Shown piece after piece: positions 55,716 through 64,000 of a stretch of 64,000 bases of DNA; the first letter of the stretch is position 1; each line of letters opens with the position of its first letter. This stretch comes from Sulfurimonas sp. (lineage in GTDB: Bacteria > Campylobacterota > Campylobacteria > Campylobacterales > Sulfurimonadaceae), in contig JAKITC010000002.1 of assembly GCA_021648285.1 (NCBI GenBank), forward strand, positions 1 through 64,000. The letters run 5' to 3'. Made by a program: the position numbers and the translations under genes. The notes under the pieces are model-generated. The model had not been told where the DNA came from, did not search any database, and saw nothing but the letters and a program-made list of their open reading frames with translations.

Positions 55716-56120
55716 GAACTGAGAAAGTAAGATAATGATTACAACAAAACTAAAAGGGAAGAAGTGGCTCTTAAATACCCAAGGATTTATTTTAAAAAGT
55801 TTTTGATTGATTCCTCTTACTCCTAGCCATGAAGCTAAAAATGCTTTGATACTTAGTAAAATTTGAAACTGTGACATCCCGCTCTCTTCAATTTTGCCAA
55901 AAATTTGTGAAATCAAGTATAGACCGCTTGCAACTGCAACCATTAAAGCATAAGGAACAACTTTTCTCACATGTATCATTATCGCTTCCCTCGCTTTTTG
56001 GTACTCTTCATTGGTCAGAGATTGGTTCATCTTAGATAAAAATAGAATGTCAACAAATAAAAATCCTCCATAAATGAATACAGAAAATATGTGAATTGTG
56101 TGTATAAGTATGTAAATGAT
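55704..56120 (-). CDS. four-helix membrane protein (CopD/DUF2269-like), non-ATG start
   Basis: From the first ATG (56030) the protein has 108 residues and three helices (VVPYALMVAVASGLYLIS, FQILLSIKAFLASWLG, FFPFSFVVIIILLSQF). The same frame continues upstream to about 56120 with a further helix (IIYILIHTIHIFSVFIYGGF) and has AAAGGAGAA 5-8 bases before it, but the only codons in starting position are ATC or ATT. The full protein of about 138 residues would be a CopD/DUF2269-like integral membrane protein. Start by a rare codon or a lost ATG are both possible. Confidence 0.65.
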   Translation of the reverse strand: MIYILIHTIHIFSVFIYGGFLFVDILFLSKMNQSLTNEEYQKAREAIMIHVRKVVPYALMVAVASGLYLISQIFGKIEESGMSQFQILLSIKAFLASWLGVRGINQKLFKINPWVFKSHFFPFSFVVIIILLSQFMYI

Positions 56121-56242
56121 AATTTCTCCTTTGATTGATGAATTTTAACATAATGTTTATGTAATGTATCTATTTTATATCAATTATAGTAGAATTACGA
56201 AAAATTAATGAAGTATGATTTGGATATAAACTAAGGGAATAA

Positions 56243-57598
56243 ATGACAATAGCTGAAAAAGAGATTAAGAAATTCGAAACATCAAATTGTGATCAGGATA
56301 AAGTTTTTTATCAAGCAATGGAAGAGGTTATATACTCTATCGGGCCACTATTGGAATCAGATGAAAAATATACAAGGTATGCTATTTTAGAGAGACTTGT
56401 TGTCCCAGATAGAATTATAAAGTTTAAAGTAGTTTGGTTGGATGATAATCAAAATATTATGGTAAATACCGGTTATAGAGTTCAGTTTAATAATGCACTC
56501 GGTCCATATAAGGGCGGGTTACGTTTTCATCCAACAGTAAATGAGGGTATTTTGAAATTTTTAGGGTTTGAGCAAATTCTAAAAAATGCACTTACTGGTC
56601 TACCAATCGGCGGAGGCAAGGGTGGAAGTGATTTTAATCCAAAAGGAAAAAGTGATTTTGAGGTAATGAAGTTTTGTTCTGCATTTATGACAGAGCTTCA
56701 TAAATATATTGGGCCGCGCATGGATATTCCAGCGGGAGATATCGGAGTTGGATCAAGAGAGATTGGTTACCTTTTTGGAGAGTATAAAAAAATAACTTCT
56801 ACTTATGAAGGTGTTTTAACGGGTAAACCATATATGTTTGGTGGCTCTTTTATGCGACCGGAAGCGACTGGTTATGGTGTTGTCTATTTTACTGAGACAA
56901 TGTTAGAGATAGAGAATCAAGAGAGTTTAGAAGGAAAAATTTGTACTGTAAGCGGAGCTGGAAATGTTGCGTTACATGTAATAGAAAAACTATTAGAAAT
57001 AGGAGCTATTCCAGTTACATGTTCAGATTCTACAGGTACTATTTATGATGCACGCGGGGTTGATTTAGCACTTTTAAAAGAGTTAAAACTTGAAAAAAGA
57101 TTATCTTTGGAAGGTTATAAGTTATCACATCCTGAAGCTGAATTTATGCCGGCATATGAGTATCTAGAAGATAGACATGCTGTATGGGATATACCATGTT
57201 ATGCTGCATTTCCATGTGCGACACAAAATGAGCTAAGTGAAATGGATGCACAGAACTTGATTTCAAATGGTTGTGTGAGTGTAAGCGAAGGTGCTAATAT
57301 GCCATCGACACCAGATGCAATAGCTGCCTTTTTATCTCACAAAATATGTTTTGCCCCTGCAAAAGCAGCCAATGCCGGCGGTGTAGCTGTTAGTGAGTTT
57401 GAGATGAGTCAAAATGCATCAATGACTAAATGGAGTTTTGAAAAGGTTGATGAAAAACTCAAAGAGACTATGCAGCAAATTTGTACAAGAGTTGCTTTGA
57501 CTGCTAAAGATTACGGAGTTGAAGGAAATTATGTCGACGGCTCCAATATTGCAGGATTTAAAAGAGTTGCTGATGCAATGATAGCTGAAGGTATTTAA
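56243..57598 (+). CDS. gdhA: NADP-type glutamate dehydrogenase
   Basis: Assimilates ammonium by reductive amination of 2-oxoglutarate. At 451 residues, the size of hexameric class I enzymes. Substrate and catalytic region: YKGGLRFHP, GLPIGGGKGGSDFNPKGKS with the catalytic lysine, PAGDIGVGSREIGYLFG; nucleotide fold with VSGAGNVALHVIEKLLE. The stop is 2 bp before the next gene. Confidence 0.95.
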   Translation: MTIAEKEIKKFETSNCDQDKVFYQAMEEVIYSIGPLLESDEKYTRYAILERLVVPDRIIKFKVVWLDDNQNIMVNTGYRVQFNNALGPYKGGLRFHPTVNEGILKFLGFEQILKNALTGLPIGGGKGGSDFNPKGKSDFEVMKFCSAFMTELHKYIGPRMDIPAGDIGVGSREIGYLFGEYKKITSTYEGVLTGKPYMFGGSFMRPEATGYGVVYFTETMLEIENQESLEGKICTVSGAGNVALHVIEKLLEIGAIPVTCSDSTGTIYDARGVDLALLKELKLEKRLSLEGYKLSHPEAEFMPAYEYLEDRHAVWDIPCYAAFPCATQNELSEMDAQNLISNGCVSVSEGANMPSTPDAIAAFLSHKICFAPAKAANAGGVAVSEFEMSQNASMTKWSFEKVDEKLKETMQQICTRVALTAKDYGVEGNYVDGSNIAGFKRVADAMIAEGI

Positions 57599-57600
57599 AG

Positions 57601-58767
57601 ATGAATGTAGAGATTATTGATAACTTTTTAACTCCATATGGATTAAGCATTTTAAAGATAGCTATAATATTTGCAATCTTTTTGGTTATATATTTTATTC
57701 GTAAAGTTTTATTTGATTTAATCCACAATAACATATCTAAAATACAATCACTGAAAAAATATTCAAAAGATATTTTGAGCAGTATTAGAAAACTATTAGA
57801 AACTATGTTTATAGTAATAAATATAGAATTAACACTTTATGTATATTATGACTTTAATAGCGTCGGTGATTATGGTATATATTTTAATATGCTTTACGCT
57901 TTTTTAATTACATTTATAATTTACACAAGTCTCAATGCTATAGCAAATATAAAATTAAAAGAGATTAGTGCTGAAGATAAAAAAATAAAAAATGAAGTGA
58001 TAAATGTTTCTATAAAACTTCTAAATTTCTTTATCTGGATTATTGGACTATTAGTTATATTGCATATGGCTGGTGTTGAATTAACAGCTGTTATATCGGG
58101 ACTGGGAATTGGTGGTTTAGCCGTAGCTCTTGCGTCAAAAGATTCTTTGGCAAACTTTTTTGGAACCTTGTCGATACTCTTTAGCGATGTGTTTTCTCAA
58201 GGTGATTGGATAGAAGTGGACGGTAACCAAGGTACAGTTGTTGAGATAGGCTTGAGAGTTACAAAACTTAGAACTTTCGATAATGCCATTATTGCTATAC
58301 CAAATGCTGTTTTAGCAAATCAAGATGTGAAAAATTGGAACAAACGTTCACTTGGACGACGTATAAAAATGCATGTTGGAGTTAAGTATGATTCAAAGCG
58401 TGAGGATATACAAAATGCTGTCACGGAGATATATAACATGTTGGATCAGCACTCAGGTATAGCAACAAAAAATACAAAACATACATATTCCCAGAGCAAC
58501 AAAAAAATTAGAGCTATAGTCTCCAAAGATGATGAAGAGGGAATTAAGAAGACTCTGCTTGTCTATCTTGATGAGTTTGGAGATTCTAGTATAAATATTC
58601 TGATTTACTGTTTTTCAAAATCTGTTAAATGGCAGGAATGGCTGGAAGTAAAACAGGATGTAATGTTTAATATTATGGAGATTTTAGAGAAAAATTATTT
58701 AGAGTTTGCATTTCCATCTATGTCACTTTATCATGAAAATGAGTTAGACTTACGTTCTAGTAAATAA
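57601..58767 (+). CDS. MscS-family mechanosensitive channel
   Basis: A 388-residue inner-membrane channel. Helices at about 16-40, 60-80, 95-120 and 135-155 precede the pore helix GLGIGGLAVALASKDSLANF, followed by the cytoplasmic beta domain (GDWIEVDGNQGTVVEIGLRV, then IPNAVLANQDVKNW). The extra helices ahead of the core place it in the longer MscS class. It starts 3 bp after gdhA and has a terminator behind it. Confidence 0.9.
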   Translation: MNVEIIDNFLTPYGLSILKIAIIFAIFLVIYFIRKVLFDLIHNNISKIQSLKKYSKDILSSIRKLLETMFIVINIELTLYVYYDFNSVGDYGIYFNMLYAFLITFIIYTSLNAIANIKLKEISAEDKKIKNEVINVSIKLLNFFIWIIGLLVILHMAGVELTAVISGLGIGGLAVALASKDSLANFFGTLSILFSDVFSQGDWIEVDGNQGTVVEIGLRVTKLRTFDNAIIAIPNAVLANQDVKNWNKRSLGRRIKMHVGVKYDSKREDIQNAVTEIYNMLDQHSGIATKNTKHTYSQSNKKIRAIVSKDDEEGIKKTLLVYLDEFGDSSINILIYCFSKSVKWQEWLEVKQDVMFNIMEILEKNYLEFAFPSMSLYHENELDLRSSK

Positions 58768-58794
58768 GTCTAACCATACATTTAGATTTTTTTT
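58766..58794 (+). terminator. rho-independent terminator after mscS
   Basis: AAGTCTAA and TTAGATTT form an 8-bp stem (one G-T pair) around an 8-base loop, followed directly by a run of T. It begins at the mscS stop codon and should separate gdhA-mscS from the next operon. Confidence 0.6.
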
Positions 58795-58837
58795 GATAAA
58801 ATTATCACGTTAAAAATTAATATAAAGAATTTGAACC

Positions 58838-59455
58838 ATGCAAAATACAAAAGCAAGAGCAAATATTTATGCACTACTATCCCGCATTTTACTACAAGAA
58901 TTAGATTCTGGTATGCTAAAAACAATTAAGAGTGATGAGAATATTTTAAATTTTTTTCCAACATTTAAGGAGTGGGAACCTCTTAAAGAAGTGGATAATA
59001 AAAAACTTTTAGAAGAGTATCTAAATCCTGACTTTGTAAATTTATCAATTTTACATCTCATCCCTTATGAAACTTTTTACACAAGAGAAGACCAAAAAAT
59101 TGAGACAGGCGGAGCGAATCCTGTTACTGACATGTACAGTGCTTATGATTTCATGGTTGATTATGAAATATCCCGTACTATCTCAGCCGATCACATCGGG
59201 GTAGAGTTAGAGTTTATGCATCATTTAGTTGAAGCTCAGCAAAAAGCACAAGAAGAGAATGACACAGATGCAGTGGCGGAACTTAAAGGTATACAAAAAG
59301 AGTTTTTAAATAAACACCTTTTACAATGGGCACCTATGTATTTGATAAACATGAAGTTTGAAGCTAGAACACCACTGTATTATGATGCAGCTGATATGGC
59401 TTTAGAGTTTATTTTGAGTGATAATGAATATTTATCTAAGGAATTAGTAGCTTAA
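58838..59455 (+). CDS. TorD/DmsD-family chaperone
   Basis: A 205-residue all-helical chaperone for molybdoenzymes. The C-terminal half has the family's pattern EFMHHLVEAQQKAQ, FLNKHLLQWAPMYL; the early part has YALLSRILLQELD and the middle IPYETFYTREDQKIETGG. It probably escorts a Tat-exported enzyme such as formate dehydrogenase. The next gene begins 2 bp after the stop, so the cluster of four genes 58838-61900 is one operon. Confidence 0.85.
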   Translation: MQNTKARANIYALLSRILLQELDSGMLKTIKSDENILNFFPTFKEWEPLKEVDNKKLLEEYLNPDFVNLSILHLIPYETFYTREDQKIETGGANPVTDMYSAYDFMVDYEISRTISADHIGVELEFMHHLVEAQQKAQEENDTDAVAELKGIQKEFLNKHLLQWAPMYLINMKFEARTPLYYDAADMALEFILSDNEYLSKELVA

Positions 59456-59456
59456 A

Positions 59457-60563
59457 ATGATACAGCTTAGTGCAAGTCGTTGTGTTCGTTCACTCTCAAA
59501 AGATAGCGAATGTAACAGATGTGAAATTATCTGTCCTACTGAAGCTATTGTAGTAGCAGATAATCCGCTTCCTTCAATAAATTTTTCTGCTTGTATTGGA
59601 TGTGGCGCATGCGATGCTATATGTCCAAGTGAAGCGTTATCTCTGGATGACTTCTCTCCAACAGATTTCTTTTTCTCTTATATTGAAGATAGTGAAAATT
59701 TGATTTCATGCAGAAAAAATGTTCCTTGTATTGCGGCTCTTAATATTGAAAATATTATCTCAATGGCAGTTCTTAAAAAAGAGATGGTCTTCGATATGGG
59801 GCATTGTGATGGCTGTGACATAGCACACAAATGTAGACCTCAAATAGAAAAAAACTATGAAGAAGCAATCTACATGTTAGAAGCTATGGAGAGTGACGCC
59901 GTTATCAGACTTGAAGATGTTAAGTATGAAGCAGTTCCATCGGAAGAAGAAGCTACCGCTAACAGAAGAGATTTTTTTAGTAGTATGAATCTACAAACTG
60001 TAGCTAAAACTAAACATGAGTTTGAAAAAGAGATACAAAAAGCTACAGATGAATTAGTTGAACATACTTTGCAAAAGAGTGATATTGCACTTCTAAAGCA
60101 AAAGCGTATAACAGATAGACGAAAACTATTCTTCACTGCTATAAAAAGAGTTGAGAAGCCATCACAGTTTCATATAGTTGAAGCGAATGAGATAACATTT
60201 ACATCTCAAAAGCTACTTGACAGTGAAACATGTACTGCTTGTCAGATGTGTTACAGGGTTTGTCCAAGCGGTGCACTTACATCAGATGTAAAAAACTCTA
60301 AGATAGATTTTGATCCTTTTCTTTGCATTAAGTGTCATATCTGCCATGATGTGTGTGAGCCGGATGCAATAACGCTTTCACCATCATATGCAGTTAAAGA
60401 ATTTTTTGAACCGGCTGTACAAAATTTGATAAATTATAGTGTAAAAAGATGTAATGAGTGTAATGTGATCTTCAGTACAAACACCACTGATACACTCTGC
60501 TACAGATGTAAAGCAGAAGATGAAGAAGCAAGAGAACTGTGGGGTATAACCAGTGACATGTAA
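59457..60563 (+). CDS. multi-cluster 4Fe-4S ferredoxin protein
   Basis: A 368-residue cytoplasmic protein with ferredoxin-type cysteine groups at the N-terminus (CNRCEIICP, CIGCGACDAICP) and in the C-terminal third (CTACQMCYRVCP, CIKCHICHDVCEPD). Further cysteine pairs (CDGCDIAHKC; CNECNVIFSTNTTDTLCYRC) could hold zinc or another cluster. Similar proteins accompany TorD-like chaperones next to formate dehydrogenase genes in this phylum and may help assembly or electron transfer. Confidence 0.85.
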   Translation: MIQLSASRCVRSLSKDSECNRCEIICPTEAIVVADNPLPSINFSACIGCGACDAICPSEALSLDDFSPTDFFFSYIEDSENLISCRKNVPCIAALNIENIISMAVLKKEMVFDMGHCDGCDIAHKCRPQIEKNYEEAIYMLEAMESDAVIRLEDVKYEAVPSEEEATANRRDFFSSMNLQTVAKTKHEFEKEIQKATDELVEHTLQKSDIALLKQKRITDRRKLFFTAIKRVEKPSQFHIVEANEITFTSQKLLDSETCTACQMCYRVCPSGALTSDVKNSKIDFDPFLCIKCHICHDVCEPDAITLSPSYAVKEFFEPAVQNLINYSVKRCNECNVIFSTNTTDTLCYRCKAEDEEARELWGITSDM

Positions 60564-60575
60564 AGGTATATTGAT

Positions 60576-61376
60576 ATGATGAACAACGGTAATGAGATAT
60601 CTCACCAAACAAAACTTTATGGTTTTATTGGAGAAGAGGCAGGGCAGAGTGGTCTGTCTGCTACAATGAATAAAATATTTAAAGCTAATAATAAAGATGC
60701 GATGATGATTCCTATGAATATTCGAGAAGATGATTTTTACTTTACAGTAGCGAATATGAAAAAGTCACATGTCAATGGTGCGATTATTTCTAATGAATAT
60801 GTCTCTAATGTAGTTGAGATACTAGATGAGTCTACAGAAGCAGTTAAACGTTCAGGAATGTGTGATATCTTAGTTCGTGATAGTGAAAAGCTTATTGGTG
60901 ACGTGTTATTTGCAGATGTCTTAATAGATTTTTTAAAAGAAAATGGTGTTATGAAAATAGCACTGATTGGCATAAACCACTATGCCAAAGCTTTTGTGTC
61001 AAAATGCCCTTCATCTTTACATGTAAGTTATTTTAATGATGATTTAGAAGCTTTAATGAACTTTACGAATGAAATGAATATAGATAATGCAGATATAAAC
61101 AGAATAGCGGATGGTATGGAGTGTGACTTGTCTAATTATGACGTTGTAATTAATTTTTCAGATTTACAGACCCTATATATGGTAGATCAATTTAGTGTTA
61201 TAAATGTGGATATGAAACAAAAAAAACAGTTATCTGCACTAAAAAAAAGAGCTAAAGAACTTGGTGCCAATTATATTGGGTTTGATGACATGTTAGATGA
61301 GTTAAGCAGTGGTATTTTTGATTTTTATAAGAGTAAAAATCATTTAGACTATGACAAATCAGATATGAGATTTTAA
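60576..61376 (+). CDS. shikimate-dehydrogenase-like protein, catalytic motif lost
   Basis: A 266-residue protein whose layout follows AroE: an N-terminal domain starting LYGFIGEEAGQSGLSATMNK (compare GxPIxHSxSPxMHN in AroE), a middle part, then a nucleotide-binding-like segment IALIGINHYAKAFVSK. The catalytic lysine motif (NVTxPxK) is replaced by GAIISNEYVSN, and the glycine-rich loop is altered. It is unlikely to be a working shikimate dehydrogenase. It lies between the ferredoxin and a small gene in the chaperone operon. The relation to AroE is my reading and would need a fold comparison. Confidence 0.6.
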   Translation: MMNNGNEISHQTKLYGFIGEEAGQSGLSATMNKIFKANNKDAMMIPMNIREDDFYFTVANMKKSHVNGAIISNEYVSNVVEILDESTEAVKRSGMCDILVRDSEKLIGDVLFADVLIDFLKENGVMKIALIGINHYAKAFVSKCPSSLHVSYFNDDLEALMNFTNEMNIDNADINRIADGMECDLSNYDVVINFSDLQTLYMVDQFSVINVDMKQKKQLSALKKRAKELGANYIGFDDMLDELSSGIFDFYKSKNHLDYDKSDMRF

Positions 61377-61390
61377 GATAAAGGAAAATA

Positions 61391-61900
61391 ATGAGCCAGA
61401 ATGATTTCAGTGATTTAAGAGCAGAGTTTGATAAGTTAGTAAAAGATAGTTGTGGAACAGATTCATCGCAACAGATGAATGAAGATAACAGAGACGTAGG
61501 TGATAAAGAAGATGAAGAGCCAGTACCACAGTTTGTTGATGCACTGACTTCTAAACTTCTAGCACCCCAGCAGAGTGGTGTATATCTTTCTCGTTTAGAT
61601 ATAAAGAGAATCGCAGAGGCTATTGACGAGTCTATTCCTATTAAAGAGAGAGTTAAAATGGTTAGAGCTCTTTTTAGACATACAACAAAGCAACAATACC
61701 TAAAAGATGCTTTTGTAGAGATAGACAAACATATAAATGGTCGTATTTTAATCTATACAGAACTGGCTGAAACTTTCCCTGCATCCAAATCTATCTTTGA
61801 AAGTAACATTGTAAAAGCTAAAAAGACTATGAGGATGTTTAATCAGATTATAGAAGACTTCGAAGAGATAGAACCTACTGACGACCCAATGTTTGTTTAA
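61391..61900 (+). CDS. uncharacterised protein of the formate-dehydrogenase-type cluster
   Basis: A 169-residue soluble protein with an acidic N-terminal half (residues 10-55, NEDNRDVGDKEDEEPVPQF) and a helical C-terminal half (IDESIPIKERVKMVRALFRH, then KAKKTMRMFNQIIEDFEEIE). It ends the four-gene operon. No family is recognised. In 61901-62076 I see no gene and no clear terminator. Confidence 0.7.
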   Translation: MSQNDFSDLRAEFDKLVKDSCGTDSSQQMNEDNRDVGDKEDEEPVPQFVDALTSKLLAPQQSGVYLSRLDIKRIAEAIDESIPIKERVKMVRALFRHTTKQQYLKDAFVEIDKHINGRILIYTELAETFPASKSIFESNIVKAKKTMRMFNQIIEDFEEIEPTDDPMFV

Positions 61901-62076
61901 TTTTATTTGCGTTAGCAGGTAAAATTAAAATAGCAATGCATTTGCTGTGTTGCTTCAGTCGTCAGATACTACAGTATCCTTTCTTCTTCAGCCCTTGCAA
62001 CTACATCACTCTTTTAATTTTGTTGAGAATTTTTATAATTATATGTATTTTTTGTGAAAGAGTAGAGGCTATAATA

Positions 62077-62583
62077 TTATAAAAGAGCCTCTAGTTGCAA
62101 CCACCCCTGCCATATAACAGCAGATAAGATTCCTGCTACAAAACCCGCAACGATGTCATCACCCATAACACCAACCCCGCCTTTTGCTTCACGGTCAAGT
62201 CTACCAATAATAGATGGCTTAGCAATATCGAAGTATCTAAAAAGAACGAATGATAGTAAACTCTGCACAAGAAATCCATTTTGTAAATCACTGACTTCTC
62301 CTAAACTGACACTAATTGCCGGTGCAACACTAAGTGCAAACCACATACCGGCAAGTTCATCAATAACTATGCGTTTATCATCATGTGTACCGCTCTTTTC
62401 TTCATATTTATTTATCTCTCTGATAGCAATAATGCTTATTAATAGAGTAGCTAAGAAAAGAGTTTGAGCATCGAAATATATGAGTATTAACATTCCAAGA
62501 GGCAGTGAGACAAGTGTTCCTACCGTTCCAGGCGCTTTTGGAGCAAGTCCACTGTATCCTAATGTTATAAAAAACCAATTCAT
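62077..62583 (-). CDS. pgpA: phosphatidylglycerophosphatase A
   Basis: Dephosphorylates phosphatidylglycerophosphate in the inner membrane. At 168 residues it has helices throughout and the family's motifs: GLAPKAPGTVGTLVSLPLG, IVIDELAGMW, and near the C-terminus GGVGVMGDDIVAGFVAGI, which carry the metal-binding Asp residues. It is 20 bp downstream of the sat-like gene. Confidence 0.93.
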   Translation of the reverse strand: MNWFFITLGYSGLAPKAPGTVGTLVSLPLGMLILIYFDAQTLFLATLLISIIAIREINKYEEKSGTHDDKRIVIDELAGMWFALSVAPAISVSLGEVSDLQNGFLVQSLLSFVLFRYFDIAKPSIIGRLDREAKGGVGVMGDDIVAGFVAGILSAVIWQGWLQLEALL

Positions 62584-62603
62584 TTATATTTATCCTGTTG
62601 TGT

Positions 62604-63794
62604 TTATGTTAAAGATGTAGTTTGGTAGAGTTTCATCAAGTCCAGATAAAAATCTTTTTCAGTGTGCTCTTTCAAGAGTCCCTCTACTGGGAGTATATCA
62701 TAGTAAAGTTTTTCTAAATTCTTAAATCTATTAGGAAAAAGTTTTGAAAGTATGACAGCAGAAATCTCTTTTCTTATAAGTATTGTTGGAGGTAACATAC
62801 CTAACTCCAAAAGCTCTAAAATAGAATCTGCATGATATGATATTTGGTGATGTTGTCCATGAGGGCAAGTTTGCTTACTAACAAGGGTTGTACATTTATC
62901 ACAGTAAACATATTCACTGGCAACAGCAATTTCTATATCAATCCCAATAATTCTATCAACAATAGATTTATTTGTATTTGAATCATAAAACATACCAAGG
63001 CCAGCATGGTTTTGTCCAATTGTAAGTCTGTCACAACCATAATTTTTTGCAACAATAGCATCGATAATTATTTCGTTATAGCCAGCAAAAATATAACTGT
63101 TTTCAAGCGGTACAACAACTACATGACTCTTTGTTAAAAAGTTATTTATGAAAAACTCGAGTGCTTCTTTTCTTATTTCATAATCCAAATTTGACTCAGT
63201 GTATGGTTTTAACAGAAATATTACTAATAAATCGGTGTTTTCAAGAGCTTGACGAATTAATCTCTCATGGGCACGGTGTAGAGGATTTGCTGCCATTACA
63301 AGTGCTGTTGTATGTTTGGCATCTATCAGTTCTTTGGCATATGCAATTTTTTGTTTATTTGTATTGCTTGACTTATTTAAAAGTTCATACTCCCCGCTAA
63401 CAGCAAAAGAGCCGAGTCTATTCATTGTTATCATCACTCCTGGATGACTTAAATCATCTGTTCCATAGAGTTGTTTGATTCTCTCATTTTGATCAATCTG
63501 GAAAACCTCTTCAACAATCAAATTTGCAAATGGTACACCATCAAAAAGAATAGTTATCTCTTCACCTTTTTGAAGTGAGTTTAGAACTTCCTCATTCATC
63601 TTTCCTGAAGGGGCAAGTATAAAAGGGAAGGGAAAAGATTTATTATTTGTAAGACCTGTTTTTAAAACATTTTCACTCTCTTTTGAGTTCATTAAAGAAT
63701 AAACAGGTGCTAGTAAACCATCTTTTAGCAATTCTAGTGCGGAAGCCGCCTCTTGATCTAATAACAGTGTTTTATTTTTTCTTGACGATGTCAT
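62604..63794 (-). CDS. sat: divergent ATP sulfurylase homologue
   Basis: A 396-residue member of the ATP sulfurylase family. The zinc site CDKCTTLVSKQTCPHG, the HRAH of the first nucleotide motif (MAANPLHRAHERLIRQALEN) and the HAGLG of the second (IGQNHAGLGMFYDSN) are present. The first motif normally reads QTRNPxHRAHE, but Gln and Arg are replaced here, and GRDHAG reads GQNHAG. It may run in sulphate-forming direction in a sulphur oxidiser, use another substrate, or be inactive. The start overlaps the regulator gene by 23 bp. Confidence 0.7.
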   Translation of the reverse strand: MTSSRKNKTLLLDQEAASALELLKDGLLAPVYSLMNSKESENVLKTGLTNNKSFPFPFILAPSGKMNEEVLNSLQKGEEITILFDGVPFANLIVEEVFQIDQNERIKQLYGTDDLSHPGVMITMNRLGSFAVSGEYELLNKSSNTNKQKIAYAKELIDAKHTTALVMAANPLHRAHERLIRQALENTDLLVIFLLKPYTESNLDYEIRKEALEFFINNFLTKSHVVVVPLENSYIFAGYNEIIIDAIVAKNYGCDRLTIGQNHAGLGMFYDSNTNKSIVDRIIGIDIEIAVASEYVYCDKCTTLVSKQTCPHGQHHQISYHADSILELLELGMLPPTILIRKEISAVILSKLFPNRFKNLEKLYYDILPVEGLLKEHTEKDFYLDLMKLYQTTSLT

Positions 63795-64000
63795 ATTTTT
63801 TTCGCTTTTCCCATAGACTTTTACGGCTAATACCTAATTTTTTTGATAACTCTGTATCTGGAAATTTATGTTGATAGTTTAGAACTATAAATTTTACATA
63901 ATCTTCAATTGGAAGAATTTCACCCTGATCAAAGATATTGTTTTCACTTTTTATTTCTAAAACTTCACAGCCTTCATCATCTATTTTATCAGTACTTGAA
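63772..64000 (-). CDS. NtrC-type regulator, C-terminal end (partial)
   Basis: The frame runs off the right edge. Visible is the last part of a Fis-type (HTH_8) domain: EDYVKFIVLNYQHKFPDTEL, followed by SKKLGISRKSLWEKRKKYDI, ending in VKKK. The HTH pattern LSKKLGISRKSLWEKR is typical of sigma-54-dependent activators. It overlaps the start of the sat-like gene, so the two are co-transcribed. The receiver and AAA+ domains would lie beyond the window. Confidence 0.8.
   Translation of the reverse strand, partial: SSTDKIDDEGCEVLEIKSENNIFDQGEILPIEDYVKFIVLNYQHKFPDTELSKKLGISRKSLWEKRKKYDIVKKK

Noticed and set aside
61901..62076. Possible small RNA or attC between the chaperone operon and pgpA
   Set aside because: GCGTTAGCAGG resembles an attC core, but there is no matching second arm or cassette structure.

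Overview
The window looks like a piece of chromosome from a Campylobacterota (Epsilonproteobacteria) species, most likely Sulfurimonas or a close relative. The evidence is the AT-rich base composition, a periplasmic nitrate reductase operon in the order napA-G-H-B-F-L-D without napC, a cheV-cheA(Y)-cheW cluster with a receiver fused to CheA, and an Mla-type lipid transport operon with a STAS domain fused to the permease. Malate:quinone oxidoreductase, an ATP sulfurylase homologue and many c-di-GMP and two-component regulators fit as well. The genus is inference.

Left end (1-5344): an accessory region that I read as an integron cassette array without an integrase in the window. Three attC-like folded repeats (1069-1204, 1334-1468, 1915-1981) and the edge of a fourth (about 142 leftwards) separate cassettes that all read on the minus strand. 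The cassettes hold (i) a three-gene restriction-modification system with two cytosine-5 methyltransferases and a PLD-type nuclease, (ii) a small lipoprotein, (iii) no convincing gene, and (iv) a PH/SHOCT protein plus a small membrane protein. In three of the four cassettes the first 8 bases are the exact complement of the 5' end of the cassette's own attC; in the fourth the match is partial. Next comes a 330 bp intergenic stretch with five copies of a TGTGTGTTA-type motif.

5673-18372 is core genome: YmdB-type phosphoesterase, an OmpR-type two-component pair, dnaX (with an A10 run that could produce a shorter gamma-like form), an EAL-CBS-GGDEF protein, murI, rho, surE, tcdA and small hypotheticals. 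18517-29326 carries greA, argC, an LpxH-like phosphoesterase, cheV-cheA-cheW, the Mla-type operon (permease, ATPase, MCE protein, lipoprotein) and an aminopeptidase P.

29351-39050 is the nitrate respiration block: napAGHBFLD followed by two uncharacterised small genes. Upstream of it lie a membrane nitrate-sensor-like protein with no output domain and a Crp/Fnr regulator, and a perfect Fnr-type palindrome (TTGAC-N4-GTCAA) stands in front of napA.

39198-55247 is mixed core genome: a diguanylate cyclase, SUI1 and DUF1653 proteins, an ABC-F ATPase, mqo, acs, a cold-shock gene, a metalloprotease-like protein, an RND pump and a rhodanese. At 55290-55715 lies a decayed membrane sensor gene. 56243-61900 holds gdhA, mscS and a four-gene cluster (TorD-like chaperone, ferredoxin, a shikimate-dehydrogenase-like protein without the catalytic motif, and a small protein) of the kind that accompanies a molybdenum enzyme such as formate dehydrogenase. 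The window ends with pgpA, a divergent ATP sulfurylase homologue and the C-terminal end of a Fis-type (NtrC-like) regulator running off the edge.
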